This document shows positions 1-8,156 of a stretch of 64,000 bases of DNA, piece by piece. The translations under genes were made by a program, and so were the position numbers. Source of the DNA: Terrisporobacter petrolearius (GTDB lineage: Bacteria > Bacillota > Clostridia > Peptostreptococcales > Peptostreptococcaceae); NCBI RefSeq assembly GCF_032598785.1, contig NZ_CP102984.1. One strand, written 5' to 3'. Position 1 is the first letter of the stretch, and each line of letters opens with the position of its first letter. A model generated the notes under the pieces. The model had not been told where the DNA came from, did not search any database, and was given only the letters and a program-made list of their open reading frames with translations.

Positions 1-1397
1 TTAAGAGATTTAACTCCTGTTTTTTCTCTCTCACGATTTTCTATATCTTTTATCATGAAAGCTCCATTTTTTGAAATATCTCTAAGTTCCTTTAATTCTT
101 CGTTGTAAGAGGATTTTATTATATTTCCGTCCTTAATAGTAATACTAGGTTCTTCTATGATAGCTTCATGTATTAATTCATAAATGTCTTTTAAGTCTTC
201 CATATTATATATATATTTTTTTATAGTATCTCCATCACAAGAGTTTATTCTATCTCTTAAAAGCGGAAGCTTTTCTATGGAATTCTTTAAGTTAATCATT
301 TCTTTTGGGGTTACTTTTTCAAAGGCAATTTTTCCACAAATTCTTTCTATGTCGTAGACATTTTTTAAAATATCTATTAAGTCTTCTCTTAATGAAAAAT
401 CTTCTTTTATTTCCTCAATAACATCTAGTCTTTCATCTATTTTATTTTTATTAACTAAAGGTTCCTCCACATACTTTCTAAGAAGTCTACCTCCCATGGC
501 AGTTGACGTTTTATCTAATACATGTAGTAGTGATCCTTTTTTCTTAGAACCTCTAATTGTTTGAGTTAACTCAAGATTTATTCTAGTAAACATATCAAGA
601 ACCATATATTCCATAGGATTATATATATTTATTACATTTATATTTGATGTTATTTGTTTTTGAGTATTATATATATAATTAAGTAGTATGCATAAGCTAG
701 TTTTTATTAAATTCTCATTATCAAACCTTAAAGTTTTCAGATAATCTTCACTGAAGTATTCACTTAATATATTTGTATTTAAATAATTTTCATCAAAATT
801 TTCATTTATATAAATATTACCCATTATAGCAATATTTTTTAAATTATTTTTGAAGCTTAAATCATTTAATATTATTTCCGAAGGACTAACCTTTGCTATT
901 TCTTCAATAACTTTATCCTTTGCTATACAAGTTGCATTTGTTTCTCCCGTACTTATATCCACATAAGAAAGTCCTATTTTATCATTTACTTTATATAAAG
1001 ACATAAGGTAGTTATTCTTCTTGTTTTCAAGTAAACTTCCTTCTAACACAGTCCCTGGTGTAACCACTTGAATTACTTCTCTTTTTACTATACCTTTTAC
1101 GCTTTGAGGATCTTCCATTTGCTCTCCAATTGCAACTTTATATCCTGCTTCTACTAACTTTGATATATATGAAGCGGCAGCATGAAAGGGAATGCCACAC
1201 ATAGGTGCTCTCTCTTCTAAACCGCAAGATTTTCCTGTTAATGCTATTTCTAGTACTTTTGATGCCACGATAGCATCTTCAAAGAACATTTCGTAAAAAT
1301 CCCCTAATCTGAAAAATAATATACAATCAGGATATTTATCCTTACATTCAAAATATTGTCTCATCATAGGAGTAAGTTTATTTCTGTCAATCTCCAT
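1..1397 (-). CDS. mutS: DNA mismatch repair protein MutS (5' part, runs off window)
   Basis: Recognises mispaired bases and starts mismatch repair with MutL. Only the first 465 codons are in the window. The N-terminal mismatch-binding domain shows the Phe-x-Glu motif as F34-Y35-E36 in RLGDFYEMF, followed by GIPFHAA and GEQMEDP, which are classic for MutS. The connector, core and start of the clamp domains follow, and the ATPase domain lies beyond position 1. The start at 1397 is preceded by AGGAGG at good spacing. In related Clostridia miaB sits just upstream of mutS. Here about 3.3 kb of extra genes and a pseudogene separate them. Identification is firm; the missing end is only the window edge. 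Confidence 0.95.
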   Translation of the reverse strand, partial: MEIDRNKLTPMMRQYFECKDKYPDCILFFRLGDFYEMFFEDAIVASKVLEIALTGKSCGLEERAPMCGIPFHAAASYISKLVEAGYKVAIGEQMEDPQSVKGIVKREVIQVVTPGTVLEGSLLENKKNNYLMSLYKVNDKIGLSYVDISTGETNATCIAKDKVIEEIAKVSPSEIILNDLSFKNNLKNIAIMGNIYINENFDENYLNTNILSEYFSEDYLKTLRFDNENLIKTSLCILLNYIYNTQKQITSNINVINIYNPMEYMVLDMFTRINLELTQTIRGSKKKGSLLHVLDKTSTAMGGRLLRKYVEEPLVNKNKIDERLDVIEEIKEDFSLREDLIDILKNVYDIERICGKIAFEKVTPKEMINLKNSIEKLPLLRDRINSCDGDTIKKYIYNMEDLKDIYELIHEAIIEEPSITIKDGNIIKSSYNEELKELRDISKNGAFMIKDIENREREKTGVKSL

Positions 1398-1583
1398 ATT
1401 TCTACCTCCTCATCTTTTGTTATTATATCATATAACACAATTTATATGTTATCTATAAAAACATATAATTTATTATAAATTTTTATGGAAGTTTTGAAAA
1501 AATATATATAGTTATTGCCATTTTAGTTGGATCTAAAAATTTTTAGAAATAGAAGATAATTTGTAAATATATTAACAAAAATA

Positions 1584-1619
1584 AATAGCTATTTATTTTT
1601 TATAAATAAATAGCTATTT
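1584..1619 (-). terminator. Long AT hairpin terminator after the 32-codon micro-gene
   Basis: On the minus strand AAATAGCTATTTATTT and its reverse complement form 16-bp perfect arms around a short A-rich loop, followed by ATTTTTG. The core AAATAGCTATTT is itself palindromic and occurs twice. Its position, about 65 bases after the micro-gene stop and before mutS, suggests separate transcription units. Confidence 0.65.
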
Positions 1620-1685
1620 GAATATGAATATTATTAATCTTAGAATATCATTTGATCTACGATGTAATGAAGTTAATATTAGACC

Positions 1686-1784
1686 TTATTTGTTACTCTT
1701 TAAAATTTTATTAAGAGATACACCTGCTGCTCCTGCGATTATAACAAATACTGTTGCCATAAATATCCAAGCCGTAGTAGTCAT
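1686..1784 (-). CDS. 32-aa single-pass membrane micro-protein
   Basis: Unrecognised small gene of 33 codons. A strong ribosome site (AAAAAGGAGTGG) lies 6-10 bases before the ATG at 1784. The peptide starts MTTTAWIFMATVFVIIAGAA, continues GVSLNKILKSNK and then stops. Residues 5-23 form one hydrophobic helix with small residues (AGAAG) and a basic tail, so N-out/C-in orientation is likely. Its own terminator follows (1584-1619), and two TTAACA repeats lie upstream. This layout looks like a real free-standing small membrane protein rather than a random ORF. The longer opposite-strand reading frame over it lacks these signals. Function unknown. Confidence 0.65.
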   Translation of the reverse strand: MTTTAWIFMATVFVIIAGAAGVSLNKILKSNK

Positions 1785-1839
1785 ACTATCCACTCCTTTT
1801 TATTTTATTATATTACATCACGGATTAATATTTCCCAAA

Positions 1840-1856
1840 TTAACAGCATCTTAACA
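1840..1856. promoter_or_regulatory. TTAACA direct repeat, PhoP-box-like, upstream of the micro-gene
   Basis: TTAACA occurs at 1840-1845 and 1851-1856, exactly 11 bases apart, followed by a weaker TTTACA near 1860. Repeats of TTAACA-like hexamers with 11-bp period are the known shape of PhoP (phosphate response) sites in Firmicutes. That this is such a site is inference. Confidence 0.3.
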
Positions 1857-1897
1857 GACTTTACAATAATTTAATATTTTAATATTCTTTTAACATT

Positions 1898-3169
1898 TTA
1901 TATGATAAAATTACCATTCTCATCAAAATTTATTTCAAAATAACTTCCTTCAGTTTCAACCATTTTTTGTTCACTTATGCTTTCATAAGCCTCTTGGCTC
2001 ATATAAATTTCATTTAAATTTTTAGTATTCTCTATTATAACTAACTTAATATTTTTGTAATTTAAAATACCGCAGGTTTTAGCGCAAGCTTTAAATACAT
2101 ATTTATCATTTTCTAAAACCATAGGAAGCTTAATACTATTTGGTTCTGTAGAAGTTATGGCATTTAAATATGTACTTTCAAACTCAATATTCTTGTAAAA
2201 TTTTTTGCTTATAAAATCTGCCAAACCCATTCCATTGGCATTTCCATTTGAACTACTATTTAAACTTAGCACACCTATTTTTGTTATATTTGGACCTCCT
2301 GATGCAGCTTTAGTATGATATCTTCCTATAATATTTGTATCCATACCTGTACCACTTATATTTTTACCAATTTCTTTTACTATTAACACGTCTATATTAT
2401 CCAAATATAATTTTCCCATTAGATCTTTTGATTTTTCTAATAATAATGGTTCTTTTGTAAGAATTTCATCCTTATTTAATATATTTATATTAGCTACATG
2501 GTCATAGGCATCTTCTACTGTGCTAACTCCAAATAATATATTTAGCTTAGATAGTGATACTTTAGCTGACTCTAAAATATTTTCAGCCATTTTTTCAAAT
2601 CTTAAGGAATGAGTAATATCTGCTCCTTTTCTTTTTCCTAGTCCTATTGCAAGCATTTTAACAAGGCCGCTTTCATATTCCCCTCTAAAGGAAGTATGTG
2701 CTTTTATTCTGTTAACAAGTATTATACCATGGGCATCAAAAGCATTTTTATCTATATAAACAGGTAAGCCTTTGATTGTTTTTCCTATTTCCACAACTTC
2801 CATGGAAGACTTTATTTCACATCCCATATTTTCCTGCGTAATTCCTAGTTTTTCAAGAATATACTTTTGTCCTTTTGCATCGCCTCCACCATGACTCCCC
2901 ATTGCTGGAACAATAAATGGAATGCCACCTTGGTCTTTTACAAAATCAACTATGGTTTTCATTATAATTTTATAATTACTAATTCCTCTACTTCCCCCAG
3001 TTATAGCTACAGTTTTTCCCTTTTTAATTTTGTTTTTAAAGTTTCCTTCACTTAATAATCTTTTTATTTCTTCTTCCACGTTATTTATACTTGTTTTATT
3101 AAATATTTGTTTTACTTTTATAACTTCAGGAAGTTTTATTTCTTCTAGTATGTTATTAATTTTATCCAT
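1898..3169 (-). CDS. LarA-like / DUF2088 domain protein
   Basis: About 423 aa, related to the N-terminal domain family of the nickel-dependent lactate racemase LarA. Visible conserved patches are an early GGSRGI turn, AMGSHGGGDAKGQ, NRIKAHTSFRGEYESGLVK with a candidate metal/substrate histidine and lysine, and IGLGKRKGAD. Similar stand-alone proteins are found in Clostridia without the LarB/C/E pincer-cofactor genes. None of those is near here, so lactate racemase activity should not be assumed. The ATG at 3169 sits five bases after a GGGGGG ribosome site. A TTG at 3172 is also possible but too close. It is transcribed divergently from the Nudix gene. The family call is moderately sure and the function is not known. 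Confidence 0.6.
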   Translation of the reverse strand: MDKINNILEEIKLPEVIKVKQIFNKTSINNVEEEIKRLLSEGNFKNKIKKGKTVAITGGSRGISNYKIIMKTIVDFVKDQGGIPFIVPAMGSHGGGDAKGQKYILEKLGITQENMGCEIKSSMEVVEIGKTIKGLPVYIDKNAFDAHGIILVNRIKAHTSFRGEYESGLVKMLAIGLGKRKGADITHSLRFEKMAENILESAKVSLSKLNILFGVSTVEDAYDHVANINILNKDEILTKEPLLLEKSKDLMGKLYLDNIDVLIVKEIGKNISGTGMDTNIIGRYHTKAASGGPNITKIGVLSLNSSSNGNANGMGLADFISKKFYKNIEFESTYLNAITSTEPNSIKLPMVLENDKYVFKACAKTCGILNYKNIKLVIIENTKNLNEIYMSQEAYESISEQKMVETEGSYFEINFDENGNFII

Positions 3170-3292
3170 CAAATCCCCCCATTAGCTCATCATTATTATT
3201 TTAGTATAACATAAATTTTTTTAATATCTTTAACTCTATAATGTTATTATAGTATTATATTAATAATATGTTTAATTTTAGGAGGCTTTATT

Positions 3293-3904
3293 TTGAAAGA
3301 CATAATTGACAAATTTAATAATTATCAGCCCTATATAAATGGCTATAAAAATATGAATCGTGCTTCTGTATTAATACCTTTAGTAAAAGAAAATGGAAAA
3401 TACTCTATTTTGTTTGAACTAAGATCAAGAAAAATGAGGCGTCAGCCTGGGGAAATTTCCTTCCCTGGAGGAAGAATTGAAAAAAATGAAACTCCAAAAG
3501 AGGCTTGTATAAGAGAAACTTGTGAAGAGATAGGAACAACTGAAGATAACATTAATATCATATCTCCTTTAGATATTTATGTATCACATGCAAATTTAAT
3601 TATTCATCCTTATTTAGGTGAAATTAAAGACATAAAAAACTTAGATATTAATAAAGATGAAGTGGATCATATATTTTTAGTTCCCCTTGATTACTTAATA
3701 AATTACGATGCAAATATTTATACAAATGATGTAAAAGTAGTTCCAAATGAAAATTTTCCTTATGAAAAAATACCAAATAAAGAAAAATATGAGTTTGCCA
3801 TAGGTGAATATCCTGTTTGGTTTTATGAATATAAGGATTATGTTATTTGGGGTATAACTGCTAGGATTTTAGAAAATTTTTTAAACTTTATAAAAAACAA
3901 ATAA
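3293..3904 (+). CDS. Nudix hydrolase, CoA pyrophosphatase type
   Basis: A 203-aa protein with a complete Nudix box from about residue 56: GG, then E, then RETCEEIG, matching Gx5Ex7REUxEExGU, which binds the catalytic Mg2+. Just before it, RSRKMRRQPGEISFPGG matches the extra signature of CoA-diphosphatases (NudL/YeaB/Pcd1). The likely reaction is therefore hydrolysis of CoA or its derivatives to 4'-phosphopantetheine and 3',5'-ADP. The start codon is TTG at 3293, supported by an AGGAGG site at 3280-3285; no in-frame ATG fits. A terminator follows directly. Confidence 0.85.
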   Translation: MKDIIDKFNNYQPYINGYKNMNRASVLIPLVKENGKYSILFELRSRKMRRQPGEISFPGGRIEKNETPKEACIRETCEEIGTTEDNINIISPLDIYVSHANLIIHPYLGEIKDIKNLDINKDEVDHIFLVPLDYLINYDANIYTNDVKVVPNENFPYEKIPNKEKYEFAIGEYPVWFYEYKDYVIWGITARILENFLNFIKNK

Positions 3905-3933
3905 GGCCTCATAACTATATTGTGGGCCTTATT
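3900..3933 (+). terminator. Terminator after the Nudix gene
   Basis: Arms AATAAGGCC and GGCCTTATT followed by TTATAATTT. It begins at the Nudix stop codon. Confidence 0.75.
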
Positions 3934-3937
3934 TTAT

Positions 3938-4615
3938 AATTTGATATAGACATAAACTATCTAACCATCTTCCTTTATTTATTAATCTTATAACAACACA
4001 AATATAAGTTTTATCATTCATCACTGTAGCAGAAAATATACTTGTTCCAGCATCTAATGGACTTTCTGCTTTTAAACCTTAAACCTTAAAATAGCAATAC
4101 TCACTATAGGGATTTATTAGCTCATTTGCATTTTCATATCTAACTTTATTACCATCCGAATATTTATCCTTTAATTTAACCCCGTCTAATAAAATTTGAA
4201 TTTTTAACTCCAATTAGAACTGCCTTCTTATTAGTATGAAATTTGATATGTTTTCTTCAATTGGTAATTAACTAGCAGATATTTTTTTATTTGTTTATTT
4301 TACCAAGACGTAGGCTGCATTATTGCCGAAGGTAGTAATAGACCCTCTAGTAATTCCTTTATAGTTACTACATATCATCTTTTGAGTCAGACCTTAAGTC
4401 ATCACTAAATACAAATTTAACCTAATCATCTAGATTCACTTTTTTATTGATGTTACAATAGTCTAACATGGTGAGAGCCATAATGGTTTTTACAGTACTA
4501 GCTGGTGCAATTTTTTCATAAAACCTTTTGATATATATTATATTTTTACCATCTGGATCAAGTGAGCAAGCATTTGTGACTTGAATATTATCTAACTATA
4601 AATTAAAATCATCCT
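3938..4615 (-). pseudogene. Decayed D-alanyl-D-alanine carboxypeptidase (PBP5/DacA type)
   Basis: No long frame remains, but the minus strand still reads pieces of a serine D,D-carboxypeptidase. KIAPASTVKTIMALTMLD carries the active-site SxxK tetrad (normally ASTTKIMTA). LLEGLLLPSA followed by a degraded N-D-A-A segment is the family's SxN motif region. A C-terminal piece reads DAGTSIFSATVMNDKTYICV. Several in-frame TAG/TAA/TGA stops and frameshifts separate them. A functional gene would trim peptidoglycan stem peptides at the membrane. The decay sits between miaB and the Nudix gene, inside the region that separates miaB from mutS. Confidence 0.7.
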
Positions 4616-4630
4616 AAAAATTATAATTAA

Positions 4631-4694
4631 AAGAAGCTTAATATAAAAAGGTGCAAAATTATTAAATTTTGCACCTTTTTATATTAAGCTTCTT
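4631..4694 (-). terminator. Perfect 29-bp-arm hairpin overlapping the miaB stop
   Basis: The left arm 4631-4659 is the exact reverse complement of 4666-4694 with a 6-base loop (tattaa). The core AAAAAGGTGCAAAAT/ATTTTGCACCTTTTT is an ordinary terminator. The arms extend through the miaB stop and its last codons (GAA GCT TAA). Confidence 0.85.
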
Positions 4695-6120
4695 CCCCAA
4701 CTAATGAAAATGTTGTGGCTGAACTTATTTTTACGTTCATCAACTTTCCAACTAAGTTTTCTTCTGGATTTTTAACTGTGAAATTTACTAATTTATTTTG
4801 TCTAGTTCTTCCTGTAAATTTACTATCATCAGTTTTACTTTTTCCTTCTATTAAAACTTCAACTGTTTTGCCTACATATTCTTTGTTAAGACCTACTAGT
4901 ATTTCATTTACTTTAGCTAAAACTTTATTAAATCTTTCATGTTTTACGTCTTCTGGAATTTGATCTTCCATTTTAGCTGCTGGAGTACCTTCTCTTTTAG
5001 AGTATATAAATGTGAATACATTGTCGTATTTAACCTTTTCAACCACATCTATAGTATCTAATAAATCTTCTTCAGTTTCTCCTGGGAATCCTATCATTAA
5101 ATCAGTAGAAAAAGCAATTCCTGGTATTTCACTTTTAGCTTTTTCTATTATTCTTAAATAGTCTTCTTTAGTGTAGTGTCTGTTCATCTTTTTAAGAAGA
5201 CCTGTACTACCACATTGTACTGGTAAATGTAAGAATTCACATACTTTATCACAATCTCTCATGGCATATATAACTTCATCAGATATGTCCTTTGGATGAG
5301 AAGTCATAAATCTTATTCTTTCTAATCCTTCTATTTCATTTGTCATTCTAAGTAACTGTGCAAATGTTATAGGCTCTTCTAAAGTTTTTCCATAAGAGTC
5401 AACATTTTGACCAAGTAGTGTTATTTCTTTAGTCCCATTTGCTGCCAATTCTTTTATTTCATTTATTATGTCTTCTGGGGTTCTAGATCTTTCTCTTCCT
5501 CTAGTGTATGGCACTATACAATAAGTACAGAAGTTATTACATCCATACATTATGTTTACAAAGGCTTTAAGCTCAAATTTTCTACTACTTCTAAGTCCTT
5601 CAACCACTTCTCCATCTACATCCCAAACATCTACTAGTGTAGTTTGACTATCCATAGTCTGAGTTAATAGTTCAGGAAATTTATATAAGTTGTGTGTACC
5701 AAAAACTAAATCTACATGTTTATATTTAGTTTTTATTTCTTTTACAACATGAGGTTGTTGCATCATACATCCACATACAGCAATTTTTAAATCAGGATTT
5801 TTTCTTTTAGCTAATTTTAAGTGACCTAAGTTACCATAAACTTTAAGTTCAGCGTTTTCTCTTACTGCACAAGTGTTATATATTATTAAATCACAATCAG
5901 AAGTCATTAAAGTAGCTTCGTAACCCATAGCCTCTAACATTCCTGCTAAATTTTCTGAGTCGTGTTCATTCATTTGACATCCAAAAGTTTGGATCATATA
6001 TTTAGGTTTTCTTTTATTTATAGCAAAATATCTATTATTTTTTTCTCCTATTGCTTCAATAAATCTATTTTGCTCTTCTATCTTTTCCACAGGAACTTGA
6101 ACTTGTTTTCTTTTTCCCAT
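4684..6120 (-). CDS. miaB: tRNA-2-methylthio-N6-dimethylallyladenosine synthase MiaB
   Basis: Radical-SAM methylthiotransferase that adds the 2-methylthio group to i6A37 of tRNAs reading U-starting codons. At 478 aa it has the normal domains. An N-terminal UPF0004 domain holds three cluster cysteines (TFGCQMNEHDSE, YNTCAVREN, AVCGCMMQQ), the radical-SAM CxxxCxxC is in YGCNNFCTYCIVPYTRG, and a C-terminal TRAM domain follows (VGKTVEVLIEG, then GRTRQNKLV). AAGGAGG precedes the ATG. The leading charged extension of about 35 residues is usual in Clostridia. No neighbour is co-transcribed: a long terminator follows immediately. Confidence 0.95.
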   Translation of the reverse strand: MGKRKQVQVPVEKIEEQNRFIEAIGEKNNRYFAINKRKPKYMIQTFGCQMNEHDSENLAGMLEAMGYEATLMTSDCDLIIYNTCAVRENAELKVYGNLGHLKLAKRKNPDLKIAVCGCMMQQPHVVKEIKTKYKHVDLVFGTHNLYKFPELLTQTMDSQTTLVDVWDVDGEVVEGLRSSRKFELKAFVNIMYGCNNFCTYCIVPYTRGRERSRTPEDIINEIKELAANGTKEITLLGQNVDSYGKTLEEPITFAQLLRMTNEIEGLERIRFMTSHPKDISDEVIYAMRDCDKVCEFLHLPVQCGSTGLLKKMNRHYTKEDYLRIIEKAKSEIPGIAFSTDLMIGFPGETEEDLLDTIDVVEKVKYDNVFTFIYSKREGTPAAKMEDQIPEDVKHERFNKVLAKVNEILVGLNKEYVGKTVEVLIEGKSKTDDSKFTGRTRQNKLVNFTVKNPEENLVGKLMNVKISSATTFSLVGEEA

Positions 6121-6187
6121 TTGTCTTCCTCCTTAGTAAATAATGCAAATTCAATTATACCATAATTTTTCTTAAATATACTAGTAA

Positions 6188-6218
6188 AAAGCACCAGGAT
6201 ATATATCCTAGTGCTTTA
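6188..6218 (-). terminator. Terminator after the C_GCAxxG_C_C gene
   Basis: Arms AAAGCACCAGGATAT and ATATCCTAGTGCTTT with one mismatch. On the minus strand the stem is followed by TTTTTACTAG. Confidence 0.75.
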
Positions 6219-6246
6219 TCCCTATTTTTTGACCAATTTACTATAT

Positions 6247-6708
6247 TTAGTTTTCTATAATTTCTATTTCCAACTCTCTACACACAATTTCACATACTCT
6301 TTGTGTTGCCATAGCTACTATATTAGTGCATTTGCTTTTATGTCCATTGTTGTCTCTATCTAGTCCTTCTGTTATTTTCCCACAACATTGATATCCTGCA
6401 AACTCAACAAATGCATCACTAAATTCCTTTGTTAAATCAAAACATTTATTTATTTTAGGATCATTTGGATTCCTTCTTCCAAAAAAATACCCAAGGCACA
6501 TTGTACCTCCAGCCAGAACTCCACAAATACAATATGCTCTTCCAAGTCCCCAAGGAAATCCTGATGACATGGCAATTACATCATCAGGTAAATCTAGGTT
6601 AAAATTTTTTCTAATAGCATAAATTACAGATTCTGAGCATGCAAAACCATTATTAAATATATGTTTTGCATCCTCAACAGTATTTTTTATATTAATACTT
6701 TCTACCAT
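6247..6708 (-). CDS. C_GCAxxG_C_C family putative redox protein
   Basis: A 153-aa cytosolic protein with the spaced cysteines that name the family: CSESV near residue 24, CICGVLAGGTMCLG (the C-GCAxxG core, with Gly-Val in place of Cys-Ala) near 57-70, CF near 88, YQCCGK near 106, and CTNIV and VCEIVC towards the end. Such proteins are thought to bind an iron-sulfur or redox centre, often beside redox or metal genes. The exact role is unknown. GAGGGGG precedes the ATG. It is a single-gene unit, converging with miaB's upstream region and divergent from the DUF421 gene. Confidence 0.8.
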   Translation of the reverse strand: MVESINIKNTVEDAKHIFNNGFACSESVIYAIRKNFNLDLPDDVIAMSSGFPWGLGRAYCICGVLAGGTMCLGYFFGRRNPNDPKINKCFDLTKEFSDAFVEFAGYQCCGKITEGLDRDNNGHKSKCTNIVAMATQRVCEIVCRELEIEIIEN

Positions 6709-6815
6709 TTTATCCCCCTCTTAATACATACTTTTATTCTATATACCTAAATTATACATAAAGGATTAAATTTTACAAATAATAAGTTATTATATTGTGG
6801 AAGAAGGGAGAAAAT

Positions 6816-7472
6816 ATGTTAGTTGTATTTATTAGAAGTATAATACTATATATTGCCGTTTTAGTTTCGCTAAGAATTATGGGTAAAGGTGAAATAGCTG
6901 AAATGAATTGTTTTGATTTAGTAATAACTTTACTAATAGCAGAAGTAGCCTCAACTCCTATGGAAAACAACGATATTCCCATGCTTTATGGAATAGCTGC
7001 TCTAACAGGTTTAGTTTTTATGCAAACTTTAATCTCTATTTTAGGACTTAAATCAAAATTTATTGGGAGATTAGTATCAGGTAAACCTTCTATACTAATT
7101 AATAAAGGTAAAATAGATTATAGTGCACTAAAAAAAGAAAAGATAACTATTAACGAACTATTAGAACAACTTCGTGTACAAGGATATTTTAATATTAAAT
7201 ATGTTCAGTATGCCATATTAGAAACTGATGGTAATTTGAGCGTTGTTCCAACAACAACTTATAATACTACTCCAAGTCGAGAGTATAATCATCTACCCAT
7301 ATCATTGATACATGATGGTAAAACTCTTAAAAGTAATTTAAAGCTAATTAATAAAGATGATGAATGGCTATTAAATATTCTTAAATCTCATCATATTAAT
7401 GATGTTAAAGATGTTCTTATTTGTGTATTAGATGAATATGACAAAATATTTATTCAAAAAAAATATGAGTGA
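6816..7472 (+). CDS. DUF421 (YetF-like) membrane protein
   Basis: About 218 aa. Three N-terminal membrane helices (VVFIRSIILYIAVLVSLRI, then two more up to about residue 75) precede a cytosolic domain with the DUF421 hallmarks ITINELLEQLR, QGYFNIKYVQYAILETDG and LSVVP. I prefer the ATG at 6816, five bases after GGGAG, over the upstream TTG at 6795, which would lie before the ribosome site. It overlaps the next gene's ribosome-binding region, a pairing with DUF4363 proteins that is common in Firmicutes. Members have been linked to spore or stress envelope functions, but the biochemical role is unknown. Confidence 0.85.
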   Translation: MLVVFIRSIILYIAVLVSLRIMGKGEIAEMNCFDLVITLLIAEVASTPMENNDIPMLYGIAALTGLVFMQTLISILGLKSKFIGRLVSGKPSILINKGKIDYSALKKEKITINELLEQLRVQGYFNIKYVQYAILETDGNLSVVPTTTYNTTPSREYNHLPISLIHDGKTLKSNLKLINKDDEWLLNILKSHHINDVKDVLICVLDEYDKIFIQKKYE

Positions 7473-7483
7473 GGTGTATTTTT

Positions 7484-7864
7484 ATGAAATCCTCTTATTT
7501 TGTACTTGCATGGACAATATTGTTCATCATATTAGGATTATTTAATCATGAGAAAATCAATGAGTTTTCTTCAAATTATATAGATCAAGTCAATGTAATA
7601 GAAGAAAAAATAAAAGAAGATAAATGGGAACAAGCGTTATATATTTTAAAAGATACTAAAATGAATTTAGATGAAGAAAAAAGTGTATGGTATAAACTAG
7701 TAAATCATGGTTATTTTAATGAAATATTTGCATCGCTAGAAGTTCTTAATCAAAGTATATGTCTAGAGGAAAAAATGATAAGTCTTCAAGAAATCGAAAA
7801 AATAAAAATGGTTCTAGAAAACCTAATGGAAGATGAGTGTTGTAATCTTAATCGAATTTTTTAA
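7484..7864 (+). CDS. DUF4363 family membrane-anchored protein
   Basis: A 126-aa protein with one N-terminal hydrophobic segment (YFVLAWTILFIILGLF, residues 4-19) and an extracytoplasmic helical domain (EEKIKEDKWEQALYILKDTK, KVWYKLVNH-like segment, EIFASLEVLNQS). This is the DUF4363 pattern. The ATG at 7484 follows GAGG, which lies 12 bases downstream of the DUF421 stop region, so the two are translationally close and form an operon. An upstream in-frame ATG at 7469 lacks a ribosome site. Function unknown; the partnership with DUF421 is the main clue. Confidence 0.75.
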   Translation: MKSSYFVLAWTILFIILGLFNHEKINEFSSNYIDQVNVIEEKIKEDKWEQALYILKDTKMNLDEEKSVWYKLVNHGYFNEIFASLEVLNQSICLEEKMISLQEIEKIKMVLENLMEDECCNLNRIF

Positions 7865-7954
7865 ATACATACAATTTTTAAGGAAACTTTAAGTTATTCG
7901 TAGTGAATATAAAAATTTTAAATTTAAGTATTGCCATCTTACACTATAAGCACT

Positions 7955-8045
7955 TTAAGCTAATAATTTTAAGTAACGGAGTTATCCGAAGCGAAAGCAA
8001 GGATATCTCGTTGACGCTATGAGCGTAGCGAATTTTAGCTTTTAA
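7955..8045. repeat. GC-rich folded island (candidate structured RNA or dispersed repeat)
   Basis: This stretch is much richer in G and C than its surroundings. It holds two adjacent hairpins, TATCC/GGATA (7983-8005) and CGCTA/TAGCG (8015-8030). They are enclosed by AGCTAA (7958-7963) and TTAGCT (8035-8040), which can close an outer stem. It codes for nothing recognisable. A second GC-rich patch begins at the window's right edge. Confidence 0.4.
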
Positions 8046-8057
8046 AACAAATTATAT

Positions 8058-8105
8058 AAAACACTATCTACAAAAATAACGAGTTTCTTTATAGGTAGTG
8101 TTTTA
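8058..8105. terminator. Bidirectional terminator between DUF4363 and uvsE
   Basis: Arms AAAACACTA.CTA and TAG.TAGTGTTTT with T or A runs on both sides. It can serve the two converging genes. Confidence 0.65.
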
Positions 8106-8156
8106 CGATTTTGTTATTAATAATATATTTATATTATATCCTACTAGGAAATAATA

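Noticed and set aside
1618..1854. 78-codon plus-strand ORF
   Set aside because: No ribosome site. It runs opposite to the micro-gene at 1686-1784, which has a strong site and a terminator.
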